This document shows positions 10,672 through 22,874 of a stretch of 64,000 nucleotides of DNA, one piece after another; position 1 is the stretch's first letter; every line of letters begins with the position of its first letter. Made by a program: the position numbers and the translations under genes. The notes under the pieces are model-generated. The model was not told the origin of the DNA, made no database searches, and saw only the letters and a list, made by a program, of their open reading frames with translations. This DNA is from Nesterenkonia pannonica. GTDB lineage: Bacteria; Actinomycetota; Actinomycetes; Actinomycetales; Micrococcaceae. The DNA lies in assembly GCF_019575955.1 (NCBI RefSeq), contig NZ_CP080575.1, forward strand, positions 372,001 to 436,000, given 5' to 3'.

Positions 10672-12886
10672 TCAGTCATCGTCGTCATCGCCGTTGTCTG
10701 ACCCACCGTTGCCGCCGTCGGGGCCCTGGGCCAGGGAGTAGGGCCAGTACCGGTTCTCGCGGCGCTCGTCGAACGGGGAGTTCCGCGCCTCGGAGAAGTC
10801 GCCGGTGGGGTAGGCGCTAGCGACGCTGCTCATGTAGTCGTACCACATGGGTGCGGCGAGGTCGCCTCCGTAGAGCTGCTCCTCGTAGAAGGTGCCGCCG
10901 AACGTTTCGTCGAAGAGGATGTCCTGCTCGCTCTGCGAGGCCCAGGTGCCGACGTGGCTGACGGTGGTCAGGCCCTCCGTGGAGTAAGCGAACCATGTGT
11001 TGGTGCCGTTGTTCGACGTTCCCGTCTTGCCCAGCATGGGGAAGGGCGCTTCACCGTCAGGGATGTCCTCGGCGTTGTTGACGAGGGTGTCGTTGACCTG
11101 CGCTGCCACCTCGCCGTCGAAGGCCTGGTGGCAGCTGACGTCTTGGCCTGGGTACTCGTTGCCCTGCGCGTCGGTCACCGAGAGGATAGCGCGGTTGTCG
11201 CACCGCTCACCGTCCTGGGCGAAGGCGGTGTAGCCCTCGGCCAGCGTCATCGGCGACATCTCGACGCCGCCGATGATCGCCGAGATCGTTTCGGTGAAGT
11301 CCGGGTAGCCGTCCTGATCGCCCGGGAGGTTCAGGCCCGAGCGCTCGATGAGGTCGTTGATGGCGCAGAGGTCCATGTCTGCCGCGGTGGCCGCCGTCGC
11401 CGTGTTGAGCGAATAGTAGAGGCCGAAGTCCACGGTGGTGTCTTCGTCGTCGAGCTCCTCGATCACGTTGGTGATGTTCCAGCCTCCGTCGTCGAGAAGC
11501 CGAACGCTGCCGCCCTCGCGGCAGCTGGCCTCGAACCGGTGGCCCTGCTCGTACTCGTCCGTGGAGGCGTCCACAACGTCATCCATAGACCCGCCCTCCT
11601 CGATCCAGGCGGCCGATACGAAGGGCTTCAGGGTGGAGCCGACGGGAACCCCGGAGTCGCCGTACCGGAAGTCGGTGTTGAAGTTCATGGTGGTGCGGCC
11701 CGCAGCGCCGTCATCATCGGTGTGATAATCCGTGGACTGCGCCATGGCGAGCACGTTGCCGGTGCTGTTCTCGATGGTGGTCATCGTGCCGACGGCGCCG
11801 GACTCGTGGCCGGTCTCGACGTTGTCGTAGACCTGGTCCTCAGCGGCAATCTGCAGGTTGGGGTCCAGGGTGGTCTCGATGCGCAGCCCGCCGCGGTTGA
11901 GCAGGTTCTCCCTGTCCTCCCACGTCTCGCCGAACTGCTCGTTCTCAAGGAAGAGCTTGGTCACGTAGTCGCAGAAGTACGGGGCGCTGGTGGCGTTGAT
12001 GCAGTAAGCGCTCTCTCCGGTGTCCTCGACGAGGTCCAGATCCGAGTTCCGCGCCTCTTCGGCCTCGTCTGCGGAGATGAACCCGTTGCGCTCCATGGTG
12101 TCGATGACGGTGTTCCGCCGGTACAGCGAGGCGTCAGGGTTGGCGCGCGGGTTGTAGGCGTTGGGGACTGCACCATGCCTGCGAGGACTGCGGACTGGGC
12201 GACGTTCAGCTCGGAGGCGGGGATGCCCCAGTAGGACTGGGCGGCAGCCTCCACGCCGTAGTTCCGGCCGCCCAGCAGCACGATGTTCAGGTAGCCCTCA
12301 AGGATCTCCTCCTTGGTCATCTCCTGCTCCACCGCCACTGCCAGCTTCATCTCGCGCAGCTTGTCGCCGTAGGTCTTCTCGTTGATCCCGGAGATCGTGT
12401 ACTGGCCCTCACCGGTGATCGTCACGGCGTTGTTGAGCACGTTGTTCACATACTGCTGGGTGATGGTCGAGGCGCCCTGCTGGGTGGGGCGGGTGAGGTT
12501 GTGCGCCATGGCACGGCCCACGCCTCGGGCGTCGACGCCGCCGTGCTCATAGAAGCGCTCGTCCTCGATGGCGAGGATGGCATCCTGCATTGTCTGCGAG
12601 ACCTCGTCCAGAGCCACCGGCTCGCGGTTCTCCTCGTAGAACTCGGCGATCTGGTTGCCCTCGCTGTCGAGCATCACCGACGGGGTGGAGAGCGGCGCCT
12701 CCTCGAGCTCTGCAGGGATCTCATCCAGGATGTCCGAACCGGCCGCGGCCGCGGCCCCGCCGGTCGCAGCCAGGGGGAAGATCAGTCCGGCGGCGAGAAT
12801 GCCGCACAGCGCGCTCACACCGAGGAAGGACATGATCTTGCCCACGGTGGTAGCGGTGTCGAAGAGGGAGATTTGCGAGGCGCCAT
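10672..12886 (-). CDS. Class A penicillin-binding protein (transglycosylase/transpeptidase)
   Basis: Bifunctional peptidoglycan polymerase. After a cytoplasmic tail (SPLFDTATTVGKIMSF once a missing C is restored) comes one transmembrane helix (GVSALCGILAAGLIFPL). The GT51 glycosyltransferase domain shows AILAIEDERFYEHGGVD (catalytic Glu), QGASTITQQYVNN and EILEGYLNIVLLG. The transpeptidase domain has GSTLKPFVSA (catalytic Ser of SxxK), YYSLNTATA (SxN) and GKTGTSNNGTN (KTG). The C-terminus is an Asp/Gly-rich tail ending DDDDD. I extend the start to ATG 12884-12886 because TATCAT (12894-12899) lies exactly 7 nt upstream and the N-terminus then matches the family. One frame break occurs near 12170. 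Two Gly positions (10984-10989, 12004-12009) are hit by the GTAAGC miscall. Confidence 0.92.
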
Positions 12887-12983
12887 CCGCACTATGATAT
12901 ACGCCAGGTCAACTCCAGCTCATCACGACCTCAACACCGGGTGGAGACCTGGGCCCCCGCCTCGTTGAGCTACCGTGACACCC

Positions 12984-14198
12984 ATGATTTCACCTGCGAA
13001 GGCGGGCTTCGTGCCTGTGATCCTCGGCCCTCTGATCCACGGCTACACCGCAGCGCGGAGCTTCCACGAGATCTACGGGGTGAAGTCCGTCATGCTCGCC
13101 CGCAACAAGACGGGGTACACCTGGGCCTCCTCCATCCTCGACCTGCGGCTGCACGAGGACCTCAACGACGACGAAGCCTTCCTCAGGATCCTCACCGAGA
13201 CGGCCGCGGAGCTCAGAGCCGCCTACGGCGTCCCGCTCGTGCTGGTTCCCAGCAACGACGTCTACGTCGAGCTGGTGGCCCGCCACGCCGAGGAGCTGGG
13301 GAGCCAGTACCTGTTCAACAGCCCGCACGAGGAGCTGCGCGCCCAGCTGATGGACAAGGAGGCGTTCTACGCCCTCGCCGGGCAGCACGGCCTCGACATC
13401 CCGGCCACCCAGATCCACCGGGTGGGGAGCCCTTCGAGCTCGAGATCGACCGTTTCCCCGTGGTCATCAAGCCCACGCACTCCAACCAGTGGTGGGAGCA
13501 CCACACCAAGATCCGGGGCATCAGAAGGTCTACCGTCTGGACACGCTGGACGAGGTCCGGGACGTCGTGGCTGCCGTGGAGGACTCGCCCTACCGCGAGT
13601 CGCTGATCATCCAGGAGTACGTCCCCGGCGACGACACGCGGAACTGGGACGCGGTGCTGTATCTCAACAGCGAGGCGAAGTGCGAGCTGGTGACGCTGGG
13701 CCAGGTGGCGCTGCAGGAGCACGCTGCCAACGCTGTGGGCACCTACAGCGCGATCATCTCAAGTACGACGAGGCGCTGATGACCCGGTTCAGCACCTTTC
13801 TCGAGGAGATCGGCTACACGGGCATCGCCAACGCCGACATGAAGTGGGACGAGCGCGACGGGGTCTACAAGGTCATGGAGATCAACTGCCGCCCCGGCCG
13901 CTCCAGCTACTACACCTCGCAGCTGGGCCACCCGCTGGTGCAGCACCTGGTCGATGATGTCGTACACGGCCGCCGCCGGGAGCTGACCCTGGCGCAGGGC
14001 GATGTGCTGTTCCGGGTCACGCCCCGCTACGTGCTGCGCGACTATGTGAAGGACCCGGAGGTGCTCAAGGAGGTGAAGCGCCTCTTCCGCGAGCGCAAGG
14101 ATCTCAACCCGCTCCACTACGCCAAGGATCTCTCGCCGAAGCGCAACGCCTACCTGCTGGGCCGTCACCTCAAGCAGGGCCGGAAGTACGCCGCTTAA
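12984..14198 (+). CDS. ATP-grasp carboxylate-amine ligase, paralogue 1
   Basis: ATP-grasp ligase of about 405 residues, of the D-aspartate-ligase-like group. Motifs: ILGPLIHGYTAARSFHEIYG, DLRLHEDLNDDEAFL, LVPSNDVYVELVARHAEEL, FPVVIKPTHSNQW (ATP-binding Lys), LIIQEYVPGDD and VMEINCRPGRSS (metal-binding Glu and Asn). The C-terminal tail is basic. It probably joins an acidic amino acid to an amine, plausibly for the peptidoglycan cross-bridge; the substrate is inferred only. The start at ATG 12984 is chosen because TACCGT (12971-12976) sits 7 nt upstream. The stop at 14196-14198 lies in a GCTTAAGC miscall; repaired, it would move to 14216-14218. Single-base losses near 13430, 13520 and 13760 break the frame. 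Its paralogue is at 17540-18770. Confidence 0.82.
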   Translation: MISPAKAGFVPVILGPLIHGYTAARSFHEIYGVKSVMLARNKTGYTWASSILDLRLHEDLNDDEAFLRILTETAAELRAAYGVPLVLVPSNDVYVELVARHAEELGSQYLFNSPHEELRAQLMDKEAFYALAGQHGLDIPATQIHRVGSPSSSRSTVSPWSSSPRTPTSGGSTTPRSGASEGLPSGHAGRGPGRRGCRGGLALPRVADHPGVRPRRRHAELGRGAVSQQRGEVRAGDAGPGGAAGARCQRCGHLQRDHLKYDEALMTRFSTFLEEIGYTGIANADMKWDERDGVYKVMEINCRPGRSSYYTSQLGHPLVQHLVDDVVHGRRRELTLAQGDVLFRVTPRYVLRDYVKDPEVLKEVKRLFRERKDLNPLHYAKDLSPKRNAYLLGRHLKQGRKYAA

Positions 14199-14231
14199 GC
14201 ACGTGGGCTCAGGACTGAGGCGCGGGGGCGG

Positions 14232-15410
14232 TCACCGGTCGGTGCACTGCCCCGTGCTGACCGTCTCGGTGAAGGCGCCCGGGTTGCTGAGCACGTCGCC
14301 TCCGGTCTCGGCGGTGATGGCGAAGCCCACCTGGTTGCCCTCCATCGCGCGGGCGAACACCACCCCCACCACGTTGCCCTCAGGATCGACCAGCGGTCCG
14401 CCGGAGTTGCCCTGACGCACGTCCGCGCTGATCTGGTAGATCTCCAGCGACGTGGGGTCGTCCCCGTAGATGCTGTTGACCTGCGAGGTTTCTCGGGCCT
14501 GCACCACAGCCGGGCGGCGGTGAAGGGGCCGCCGGAGGGGTAGCCCATGACGAAGCCCTCGTCGCCTGCATCCAGGGGCTCGCCGATGGTTGCCGCAGGG
14601 GCCTGGAGGGGTCGACGGCCAGGAGTGCGAGGTCCGCAGCGGTGTCGAAGTGGACAGGCTTAGGCCGGTGACGACCTGTCCGTCCGGCAGCTCGACGGAG
14701 GGGTCAGGGACCCCGGCCACCACGTGCGCGTTGGTGACCACCCGGGTCTCGGAGACGGCGACGCCGGAGCCGGACTGCGACTGCGCGCACTGCTCTGCCA
14801 CTCCAGTGATCTTCGCCACAGAGGCGGAGGCGGCCTCCGCCTCCGCGGTGAGCTCACCGGTCAGCTCCGGGGCCTCCTCCGTCTCGGGCACGAGCAGCTG
14901 GGCCAGCTCTGGGATGTCGGAGTCCACGACGGCTCCTGCAGCTGCCCGAACATGCGCTCGACGGGATCGGGGACGGCGTCCTCGAGGGCCCGGAGGACGG
15001 TGGACTGCTGCATATGCTGGTTCACCGGTGCGAAGCCCATGCCCTGCATGGAGAAGCTCAGCCCGGCGAGCACGAGGCCCGCCACGAAGAGGTTCAGAAC
15101 CCTCCGAAGACTGCGGTGAGGGCCTGGAGCGTCTCTCCGCGGAAGAGCTTCTGGACCTCCCGGCCCGCTGCGGCGCCGAGCGCGTTGTTTACCACCACGA
15201 GGATGATCGCTGTGCCGATGACGGCTATGACGCGCCAGAAGGGTCATCGACCCAGCCGCCCACGATCGGCATCGCGAAGAATGCGGCCGCCGCGCCGACG
15301 AGGAATCCGGCCGCCCCTCCCAGAGTCCTCCAGAAGCCGCGGGCCACCCCGGCGATGAAGAACCCGAGGAGGACGAGGATGAGGACGATGTCCAGCAGAG
15401 TGGGCTCCAC
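14232..15410 (-). CDS. MarP-like membrane serine protease (CvpA domain plus trypsin-like domain)
   Basis: The N-terminal CvpA-type region has four hydrophobic helices (LLDIVLILVLLGFFIAGVAR onward, then VLNLFVAGLVLAGLSF). It is followed by a periplasmic chymotrypsin-fold protease with VVTNAHVVAG (His), a DLALLAVD-like Asp block that is readable only across a frame break, and VRQGNSGGPLVDPEGNVVG (Ser). This is the architecture of mycobacterial MarP, which handles acid and oxidative stress by cleaving envelope proteins. The GTG start at 15408-15410 gives MEPTLLDIVLI. Several single-base errors interrupt the frame (near 14510, 14580, 14930, 15240). It is convergent with ATP-grasp paralogue 1 and divergent from crp. 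Confidence 0.85.
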
Positions 15411-15602
15411 GTGTCCTCCGGATGCGCGTGTGCAGGGTGTGTCGAAAAGATCGCACCCCAGCGTATGCCACCGCGTGCCGCACCGCGCGGACCGTTCGCC
15501 TGACACCCCAAGGGAATATCATGTGACTCTGATAACTTTTCTACGGGCGGTAGTAGATGCTGCCCGTTTTGCCTCGCCCGCCAAACCAGAAACGGATCGG
15601 TC

Positions 15603-16308
15603 ATGGACCTCGACGAACTGCGTCGCGCCCCACTGTTCGCAACAGTGGACGACGACGCCTTTTCCACACTCACCGACCAGCTCACAGAGGTCGAGCTCTC
15701 CCGCGGAAAGTCGATCTTCCACGAGGGCGAAGAGGGTGACGAGCTCTACTTCATCACCTCAGGGAAGATCAAGCTTGGCCGGGCCACCCCTGACGGACGC
15801 GAGAACCTGCTGGCAGTTCTCGGCCCCGGGGAGATCTTCGGCGAGATGGCGCTGTTCAACCCCGCCCCCGAACAGCCACGGCGACTGCTGTCTCCGAGAC
15901 GGTGCTGGCTTAGGCCTGAAGCACGAGAACCTGAAGAAGGTCATCCACCAGGCGCCTGAGGTCTCAGTGCAGCTGCTGCGCGCCCTCGCCCAGCGTCTGA
16001 GCCGCACTAACGAGTCGCTGGCCGACTTGGTCTTCTCCGACGTTCCCGGCCGTGTCGCGAAGGCTCTGCTGGATCTTGCGGACCGTTTCGGCCGCCCGGC
16101 GCCCGACGGCGTCCTGGTGGCGCATGAGCTCACGCAGGAGGAGCTCGCCCAGCTGGTGGGCGCCTCGCGGGAGACGGTGAACAAGGCCCTGGCAGAGTTC
16201 GTCCAGCGCGGATGGCTTCGTCTCGAAGCCCGCGCCGTCGTCATCCTCGACATCCAGCGCATCCGGCAGCGCTCGCGCCAGACGCCCGCGACGCCATGTA
16301 GAGGCTGA
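15603..16308 (+). CDS. crp: Crp/Fnr family transcriptional regulator (Crp/GlxR type)
   Basis: cAMP-responsive regulator of about 225-235 residues. The N-terminus MDLDELRRAPLFATVDDDAF is followed by a cyclic-nucleotide-binding domain (FHEGEEGDELYFITSGKIKL, GPGEIFGEMALFNP with the phosphate-binding cassette). A long helix (VSVQLLRALAQRLSRTNESL) precedes a C-terminal helix-turn-helix (LTQEELAQLVGASRETVNKAL). Two frame breaks near 15875 and 15910 are a homopolymer loss and a GCTTAGGC miscall of the Ala-Gly codons. The 3' end overlaps the convergent femX 3' end by about 70 bp as written, so one of these stops may be shifted. A candidate target site lies upstream of acs. Confidence 0.9.
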
Positions 16309-17507
16309 AGACCTTGGCAAGAGCGGGACTCACCTGGTAGTCCCACTCGCCCAAGGACTGGACCACATCTGCGCCCATCGTGGTCTTGAACTCGAGGAGG
16401 CCGCGCGCCGGGGAGCCCTCCAATGAGGGACTGACGCCGCCCAGCCCGTACCAGCGGCATCCGGCGGCCAGCGCCAGCTCGACCTGATGCAGCTGCAGCA
16501 GCCGGGGAGCATAGCGCTTACGCTCCTCATGCGATGAGGCTCCGTAGGCGTAGAAGCCGAAGTCGCCCTGCCGCAGGTACACGGCTGCAGCCAGTGGCTG
16601 CCCCTCGAAGTGGGCGCACAGGACGCGGCACTCACTGAGCCCGCCGCGGTTCATCGCGTCATGCATGCGACGGAAGTACTCGGCAGGGCGGGGATGAATC
16701 CCTGGCTGGAGGCCGTGGCCTCATAGAGGCGCTGGAACTCGCTCAGCCGTTCTGAGACGTCCCCGTCGGCCGAATCCAGAACCGTCAGCTCGGAGCGCGC
16801 GGATTTGCGGGTCTGCCGCTTCGAGGTGGAGCTCATCCTGCCCAGCACCTCATCGGAGGTGAGGGCCTCCTCTGCGCCGTCCTCCGTTCGTCTGGTCAGC
16901 GGAATGCTGGCGGCGAACTGCGGCTGGCTTGGCTTCGAAGTCGGTGCTCGGCTCGGGCTCTCTCCACCCCAGATCAAGGAGCTGCTGACGGGTCCGGAGC
17001 ATGTGCGGCCCCTCCCACGCAGGAGGCAGAGCCGACACGTCCTGAGGGGCGTCCTGCTCCTTCTCTGCGGAGGCCAGCGCATGGCGCACCTCCTCGGCGC
17101 CCCAGCGCCGCAGATGTCCGGGGAGTCCCATGCGCACCAGGAAGGCTCCCGCCTGGGACAGGTGCTCCGTCAGCGCTGGGAGCGCCTCATGCCAGCTGAT
17201 GCGCGCCTCGTCGAGGATCGGCCCTTCGGGAATGTAGGCCAGACGTCTGCGCCCGAGCACCGGGGTGCGGCGGGGACGGGCAGCCGCCTGCCGAGGACCA
17301 GGGCCGTTCCCGCGAGGGCCTCAGCACCGTCGTCACCGTGACGGAAAAGGCCCAGGGAGAAACTGTCCCATTCCTTCTTCACCAGCGCCCACTGGGGTTC
17401 TGCATGAAGCTGGCCGCAGGGTGCGCCGCGAGGAACCTCAGGTGCTTCTCGGAGCTGATGGGGCGAAGGGTGACCGCCCGCCCGGAAGGCTGCGGCGCAG
17501 TGCGCAC
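16241..17507 (-). CDS. FemX/FemABX-type peptidoglycan bridge aminoacyltransferase
   Basis: tRNA-dependent Fem transferase that would add an amino acid to the stem-peptide lysine of lipid II. Recognisable blocks are HLRFLAAHPAASFMQNPQW near the N-terminus, LAYIPEGPILD, GAFLVRMG, MSSTSKRQTRKSARSELTV (the usual LHSKTRYNIR-like region) and the GNAT-like second half LAAAVYLRQGDFGFYAYGAS, LLQLHQVELALAAGCRWYGL and GLLEFKTTMGADVV. The GTG start at 17505-17507 is the best fit to the family N-terminus but has no clear Shine-Dalgarno. It is last in a minus-strand run from acs. At least three frame breaks are present. The amino acid transferred (Gly, Ala or Ser) cannot be told. Confidence 0.83.
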
Positions 17508-17539
17508 AGGGGAGCCTGGGGACACTGGGCACCGCTCCT

Positions 17540-18770
17540 CTACAGGCCCTTGGCCCACGTGGCTTCGGCGTACTTCTTCCGGTAGCGGAAGGCCCGGACG
17601 GCAGCCCAGGCGTGACGTTTGAGGCTCCGCTCGCCCTTGGCGATCATCGGCTTGTAGACCCTCTTCTGCCGGTACATCTGATCCACATCGGCGAGGACCT
17701 CGGGGCTGTCGACGTAGGTGGTGAGGATGCTGCGGGAACGAGGGTGTAGAGCGGCGCTCCTCCACGAACACGCATTCTGAAGGACGGCGGCCGCGGATGA
17801 GGTCCTCCACCAGGTAGCTTACCAGGTTGTGGCCCTGCGCGGTGGCGTGGTCGCTGGAGCGGCCCTGCCGGATGTTGACCTCAAGGATCTTGAAGGTGCC
17901 GTCGCGGCTGTCCCACTTGAGGTCGAAGTTGGCGAGCCCGGTGTAGCCGATCTCCTCCAGAAAGTCCTTCATGAGCGTCATGGTGTCCCGGTCGTACCGA
18001 GAGATCACCGAGGCGAAGTTTCCGATCGCGGTCGGCTCATGCTCCTGCAGCACCACCTGGGCCAGGTTGACGAACTCGGCCCGCCCGGAGGTGTGCATGT
18101 AGAGGTCCGACTCGTACAGCGAGGTGTCGCCGCCGGGGATGAAGTCCTGGATGATGATGGGCGCGCGGTAGCCCGACGCCTCGATCATGGCCACCTTGGC
18201 CGCCAGGTCCTCGTGGGAATACACCCGGTAGACCTTCTCCTGGCCGTCGAACTTGTGGCGGTTGTACTGCACCGGGTCGGAGGGCTTCACGATGACGGGA
18301 TAGTCGGAGATCTCCGTGGTGAGCGGCTGGCCGACCTGGTGGAAGTGCGTCTCCGGGATCGGCAGCCCGTGCTTCTGCGCGAACGGGTAGAAGAGCTCCT
18401 TCCACTGCAGCGTGTCCAGAAGCTCGAGGCTCGGATAGTTGAACCGATAGTGCGCGCGGAGAGCCTCGGCGTGCTCGATGATCAGGCGCACATAGTGGTC
18501 GCTGGTGCCCACGAGCAGCAGCGGTCCTTCGTCCTGGTGCGCCGCCGCGAACTCCAGCAGCGCCGGGAGGAAGACCTCAGAGTCGTCGAGTCGGTCCACC
18601 AGGGTGGTGGAGGCGATGAGCGAGGAGTATCCGGTGAAGCCGAGATTGACCTTGCCGATGACGCGCGGCCTGACGCCGAAGCCCGAGTAGAAGGCGCTGG
18701 CCATGTGGTACGCGTTGAGGTCGGTGCCGATGATGACCGGAGTGAACTCCGGGGTTCCTCTATGCGACAT
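17540..18770 (-). CDS. ATP-grasp carboxylate-amine ligase, paralogue 2
   Basis: Close relative of the ligase at 12984. It shares TPVIIGTDLNAYHMASAFY, LLLVGTSDHYVRLIIEHAEA, YPVIVKPSDPVQYN (ATP-binding Lys), PIIIQDFIPGGDTS, FLEEIGYTGLANFDLKWDSR and ILEVNIRQGRSSDH (metal-binding Glu and Asn). The tail is basic and ends KYAEATWAKGL once a frame break near 17740 is repaired. ATG 18768-18770 overlaps the ridA stop, so translation is coupled. FemX follows 32 bp downstream. The pairing of a Fem transferase with a D-aspartate-ligase-like enzyme suggests a two-residue interpeptide bridge; that role is inference. Confidence 0.82.
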
Positions 18771-19220
18771 ATGCGATGGCGTCCACTTCCACCGGGGTGT
18801 CCAGCGGCAGCACGGGGCTGCCACGGCGCTGCGGGCGTGCTGCCCGGCGTCGCCGAAGGCGTGGCCCAGAAGCTCGGAGGCCCCGTTGATCACACCCGGC
18901 TGGCCGGTGAAGTCCGGCGTGGAGGCCACGAATCCGCCGAGCTTGGCGATTCGTGTGACGCGATCGAGGTCTCCCACCGCGTGCTTCAGGGCGGCAATGA
19001 TGTTGATGCCGCACTGGCGGGCCAGCTCATAGGCCTCCTCGGCGGTGACCTCGGCGCCCACTTTCCCGGTGGCCGGCAGCTCGCCGTTCACCAGAGGCAG
19101 CTGACCGGAGACGTAGACGACGTCGCCGACGACGACGGCCGGCTGGTACGCCGCCACGGGCGGAACCACGTCGGGCACGGTGATGCCCAGCTCTGCCAGG
19201 CGCTCCTCAACGCGAGACAT
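18760..19220 (-). CDS. RidA/YjgF family protein
   Basis: RidA-type protein of about 152 residues, the family that hydrolyses reactive enamine/imine intermediates of PLP enzymes. It reads MSRVEERLAELGITVPDVVP, then VVGDVVYVSGQLPLVNGEL, ARQCGINIIAALKHAVGDLD, GFVASTPDFTGQPGVING and the closing LPLDTPVEVDAIAYVA. This is the longer actinobacterial subgroup, not the 128-residue YjgF core. The ATG at 19218-19220 is 7 bp after the DUF4177-like gene, and the stop overlaps the start of the ATP-grasp ligase. One base loss (about 18825) shifts the frame near the C-terminus. Confidence 0.85.
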
Positions 19221-19227
19221 GCTGCCC

Positions 19228-19392
19228 CTAGTGCTTGGGCCGCTTGAGGTATGCCACGGGCGCGTTGCCCTCAGGGCCGGGGAGCACGGTGACGAGCTCC
19301 CAGCCGTCCTCGCCCCACTGGTCCAGGATGCCCTTGGTGTTGTGAATGATGAGCGGAATGGTGGCGTATTCCCACACGGTCTGTTCAGCCAT
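19228..19392 (-). CDS. DUF4177-like small protein
   Basis: Intact 54-residue protein: MAEQTVWEYATIPLIIHNTK, then a centre ILDQWGEDGWELVTVLPGP and a basic end KRPKH. The pattern of a strand, a helix and a Gly-Trp-Glu-Leu-Val turn matches small DUF4177-type proteins that commonly sit directly before ridA in this order. The function is unknown. It starts 9 bp after the aroQ stop and ends 7 bp before ridA, inside a run of six minus-strand genes. Confidence 0.75.
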   Translation of the reverse strand: MAEQTVWEYATIPLIIHNTKGILDQWGEDGWELVTVLPGPEGNAPVAYLKRPKH

Positions 19393-19401
19393 GGCCTCAG
19401 C

Positions 19402-19848
19402 TTACAAGCGTCTGTCCACCAGCGAGGCAATGTGGCGGATTGCGTACTGGTAGCCCGCAGGCCCGGCACCGGCGATGACCGCGTCGGCGACCGGCGAGAC
19501 GTACGAGTGGCGGCGGAAGTCCTCACGGGCGTGCACGTTGGACAGGTGCACCTCCACCACGGGCAGGCCCACTGCTTTGAGCGCATCGGCGATGGCGACG
19601 GAGGTGTGCGTGTACGCGGCCGGGTTGATCACGATGCCCGCTGCGGTGCTTACCGCCGCCTGACGGCGTCGACGAGCTCACCCTCGTGGTTGGACTGGAC
19701 GATGTCGGGCTCCATGGCGCAGTCGCGCGCGGTCTGCTTAAGACAGGGAGTTGATGTCCTCCAGGGTGGTGGACCCGTAGATCTCCGGCTCCCTGGTGCC
19801 CAGCAGGTTCAGATTCGGACCGTGCACGATCAGCAGACGCTCAGCCAT
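19402..19848 (-). CDS. aroQ: Type II 3-dehydroquinate dehydratase
   Basis: Shikimate-pathway enzyme converting 3-dehydroquinate to 3-dehydroshikimate. It has the family start [20 protein letters not shown] with PEIYG (catalytic Tyr), the [11 protein letters not shown] segment, [20 protein letters not shown], and [20 protein letters not shown] (catalytic His), then [15 protein letters not shown]. The length of about 147 residues is normal. A GCTTAAG-type miscall (about 19740) and one near 19655 break the frame. It follows acs by 17 bp and precedes the DUF4177-like gene by 9 bp. Confidence 0.92.
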
Positions 19849-19865
19849 ACCTGCAGTGTATGCCT

Positions 19866-21865
<2,000 letters not shown>

Positions 21866-21888
21866 GCGGTCTCTCCTCACAGAAGGCC

Positions 21889-21904
21889 TGTGGTGTGCAT
21901 CACA
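21889..21904 (-). promoter_or_regulatory. Candidate Crp/GlxR-type operator upstream of acs
   Basis: Minus strand reads TGTGATGCACACCACA, which matches TGTGA-N6-TCACA with one mismatch. It lies 24 bp before the acs start and just downstream of a possible promoter (-10 TAGGAT at 21906-21911, -35 TTCACA at 21928-21933, 16 bp apart). Crp/GlxR control of acs is known in actinobacteria, and a crp gene lies 6 kb away. At this position the site would overlap the transcription start. Confidence 0.45.
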
Positions 21905-21977
21905 GATCCTACGTCGGGGGTGTTGAGTGTGAAGTCCGCAGGTCAGGGGCGGGGAGCGGCTCTTCTAGGATGGGCGG

Positions 21978-22754
21978 ATGCCTGAGGAGACGCTGCTCGC
22001 AAAGAAGCGCCGTGTGCGCCGGATCAGTCGGGTGCTCGGTGAGACGTACCCCTACGCCGTCGCGGAGCTCGACTTCGAGAATCCTTCGAGCTTCTCGTCG
22101 CCACCGTCCTGTCCGCACAGACCACCGATGTGCGGGTCAACGCCGTCACCCCGAGGCTCTTCGCCGCGTACCCGGACGCGTTCGCCATGGCCGCCGCCCG
22201 GGAGGAGGAGCTCGCTGAGATCATCAGGCCCACCGGCTTCTACAACTCCAAGACGAAGGCGCTGCTGGGCCTGGCAGGTGCTCTGGCCGCCGAGCACGAC
22301 GGGGAGGTTCCGACTCCATGGAGGCGCTGGTCAGGCTGCCGGGGTAGGACGCAAGACCGCCTTCGTGGTGCTCGGCAGCGCGTTCGGCAAGCCCGGCCTG
22401 ACCGTCGACACCCACTTCGGACGCCTCGCGCGACGGCTGGGCATGACGGAGGAGACGGATCCGGTCAAGGTCGAGAAGGCCGTGGGGCCCTCTTCGAGCC
22501 CAAGGAGTGGACGGACCTGTCGCAGCGGCTGGTCTACCACGGCCGTCGCATGTGCCACTCGCGCTTACCTGCGTGCGGGTGTGCCCGGTCGCGAAATGGT
22601 GCCCCAGCTTCGGAGCGGGGAGACGGACCCCGAGGAGGCAGAGAAGCTGCTGGCCTATGAGCTCAAGCCCGGTCGCGAGGAGCTTCTCGAGAAGTTCCGC
22701 GCCGGGTACACCAGGCGGCAGCTGCAGGCGGAGGGGTATCCGCTGAGCGCCTGA
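21978..22754 (+). CDS. nth: Endonuclease III
   Basis: Base-excision repair glycosylase/AP lyase for oxidised pyrimidines. It has the helix-hairpin-helix [18 protein letters not shown] with catalytic Lys (readable across a frame break at about 22330), [14 protein letters not shown] with catalytic Asp, and a C-terminal Fe-S cluster with four cysteines (MCHS..., PACG, PVAKWC). A miscall at about 22565 changes one residue between the first two cysteines. The chain continues about 50 residues past the cluster, a common actinobacterial tail. TAGGAT (21966-21971) is 6 nt before the ATG, so the transcript is probably leaderless. Frame breaks near 22085, 22310 and 22490 are base losses. Confidence 0.92.
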   Translation: MPEETLLAKKRRVRRISRVLGETYPYAVAELDFENPSSFSSPPSCPHRPPMCGSTPSPRGSSPRTRTRSPWPPPGRRSSLRSSGPPASTTPRRRRCWAWQVLWPPSTTGRFRLHGGAGQAAGVGRKTAFVVLGSAFGKPGLTVDTHFGRLARRLGMTEETDPVKVEKAVGPSSSPRSGRTCRSGWSTTAVACATRAYLRAGVPGREMVPQLRSGETDPEEAEKLLAYELKPGREELLEKFRAGYTRRQLQAEGYPLSA

Positions 22755-22874
22755 GGCCGGCGCGCGTGCTTACTCTTCCACAGCTGCTTCGGGTGCCGGT
22801 GCGGCTCGCGGGCAGAGGCTCATGATGCGCGCTCAGGACGGGCATCAGGTGCGGCCTGGGCGACTCTGTCGGAC

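Noticed and set aside
10954..12234. Plus-strand open frame of 426 codons
   Set aside because: It is antisense to the class A PBP with intact catalytic motifs and has no recognisable protein features.
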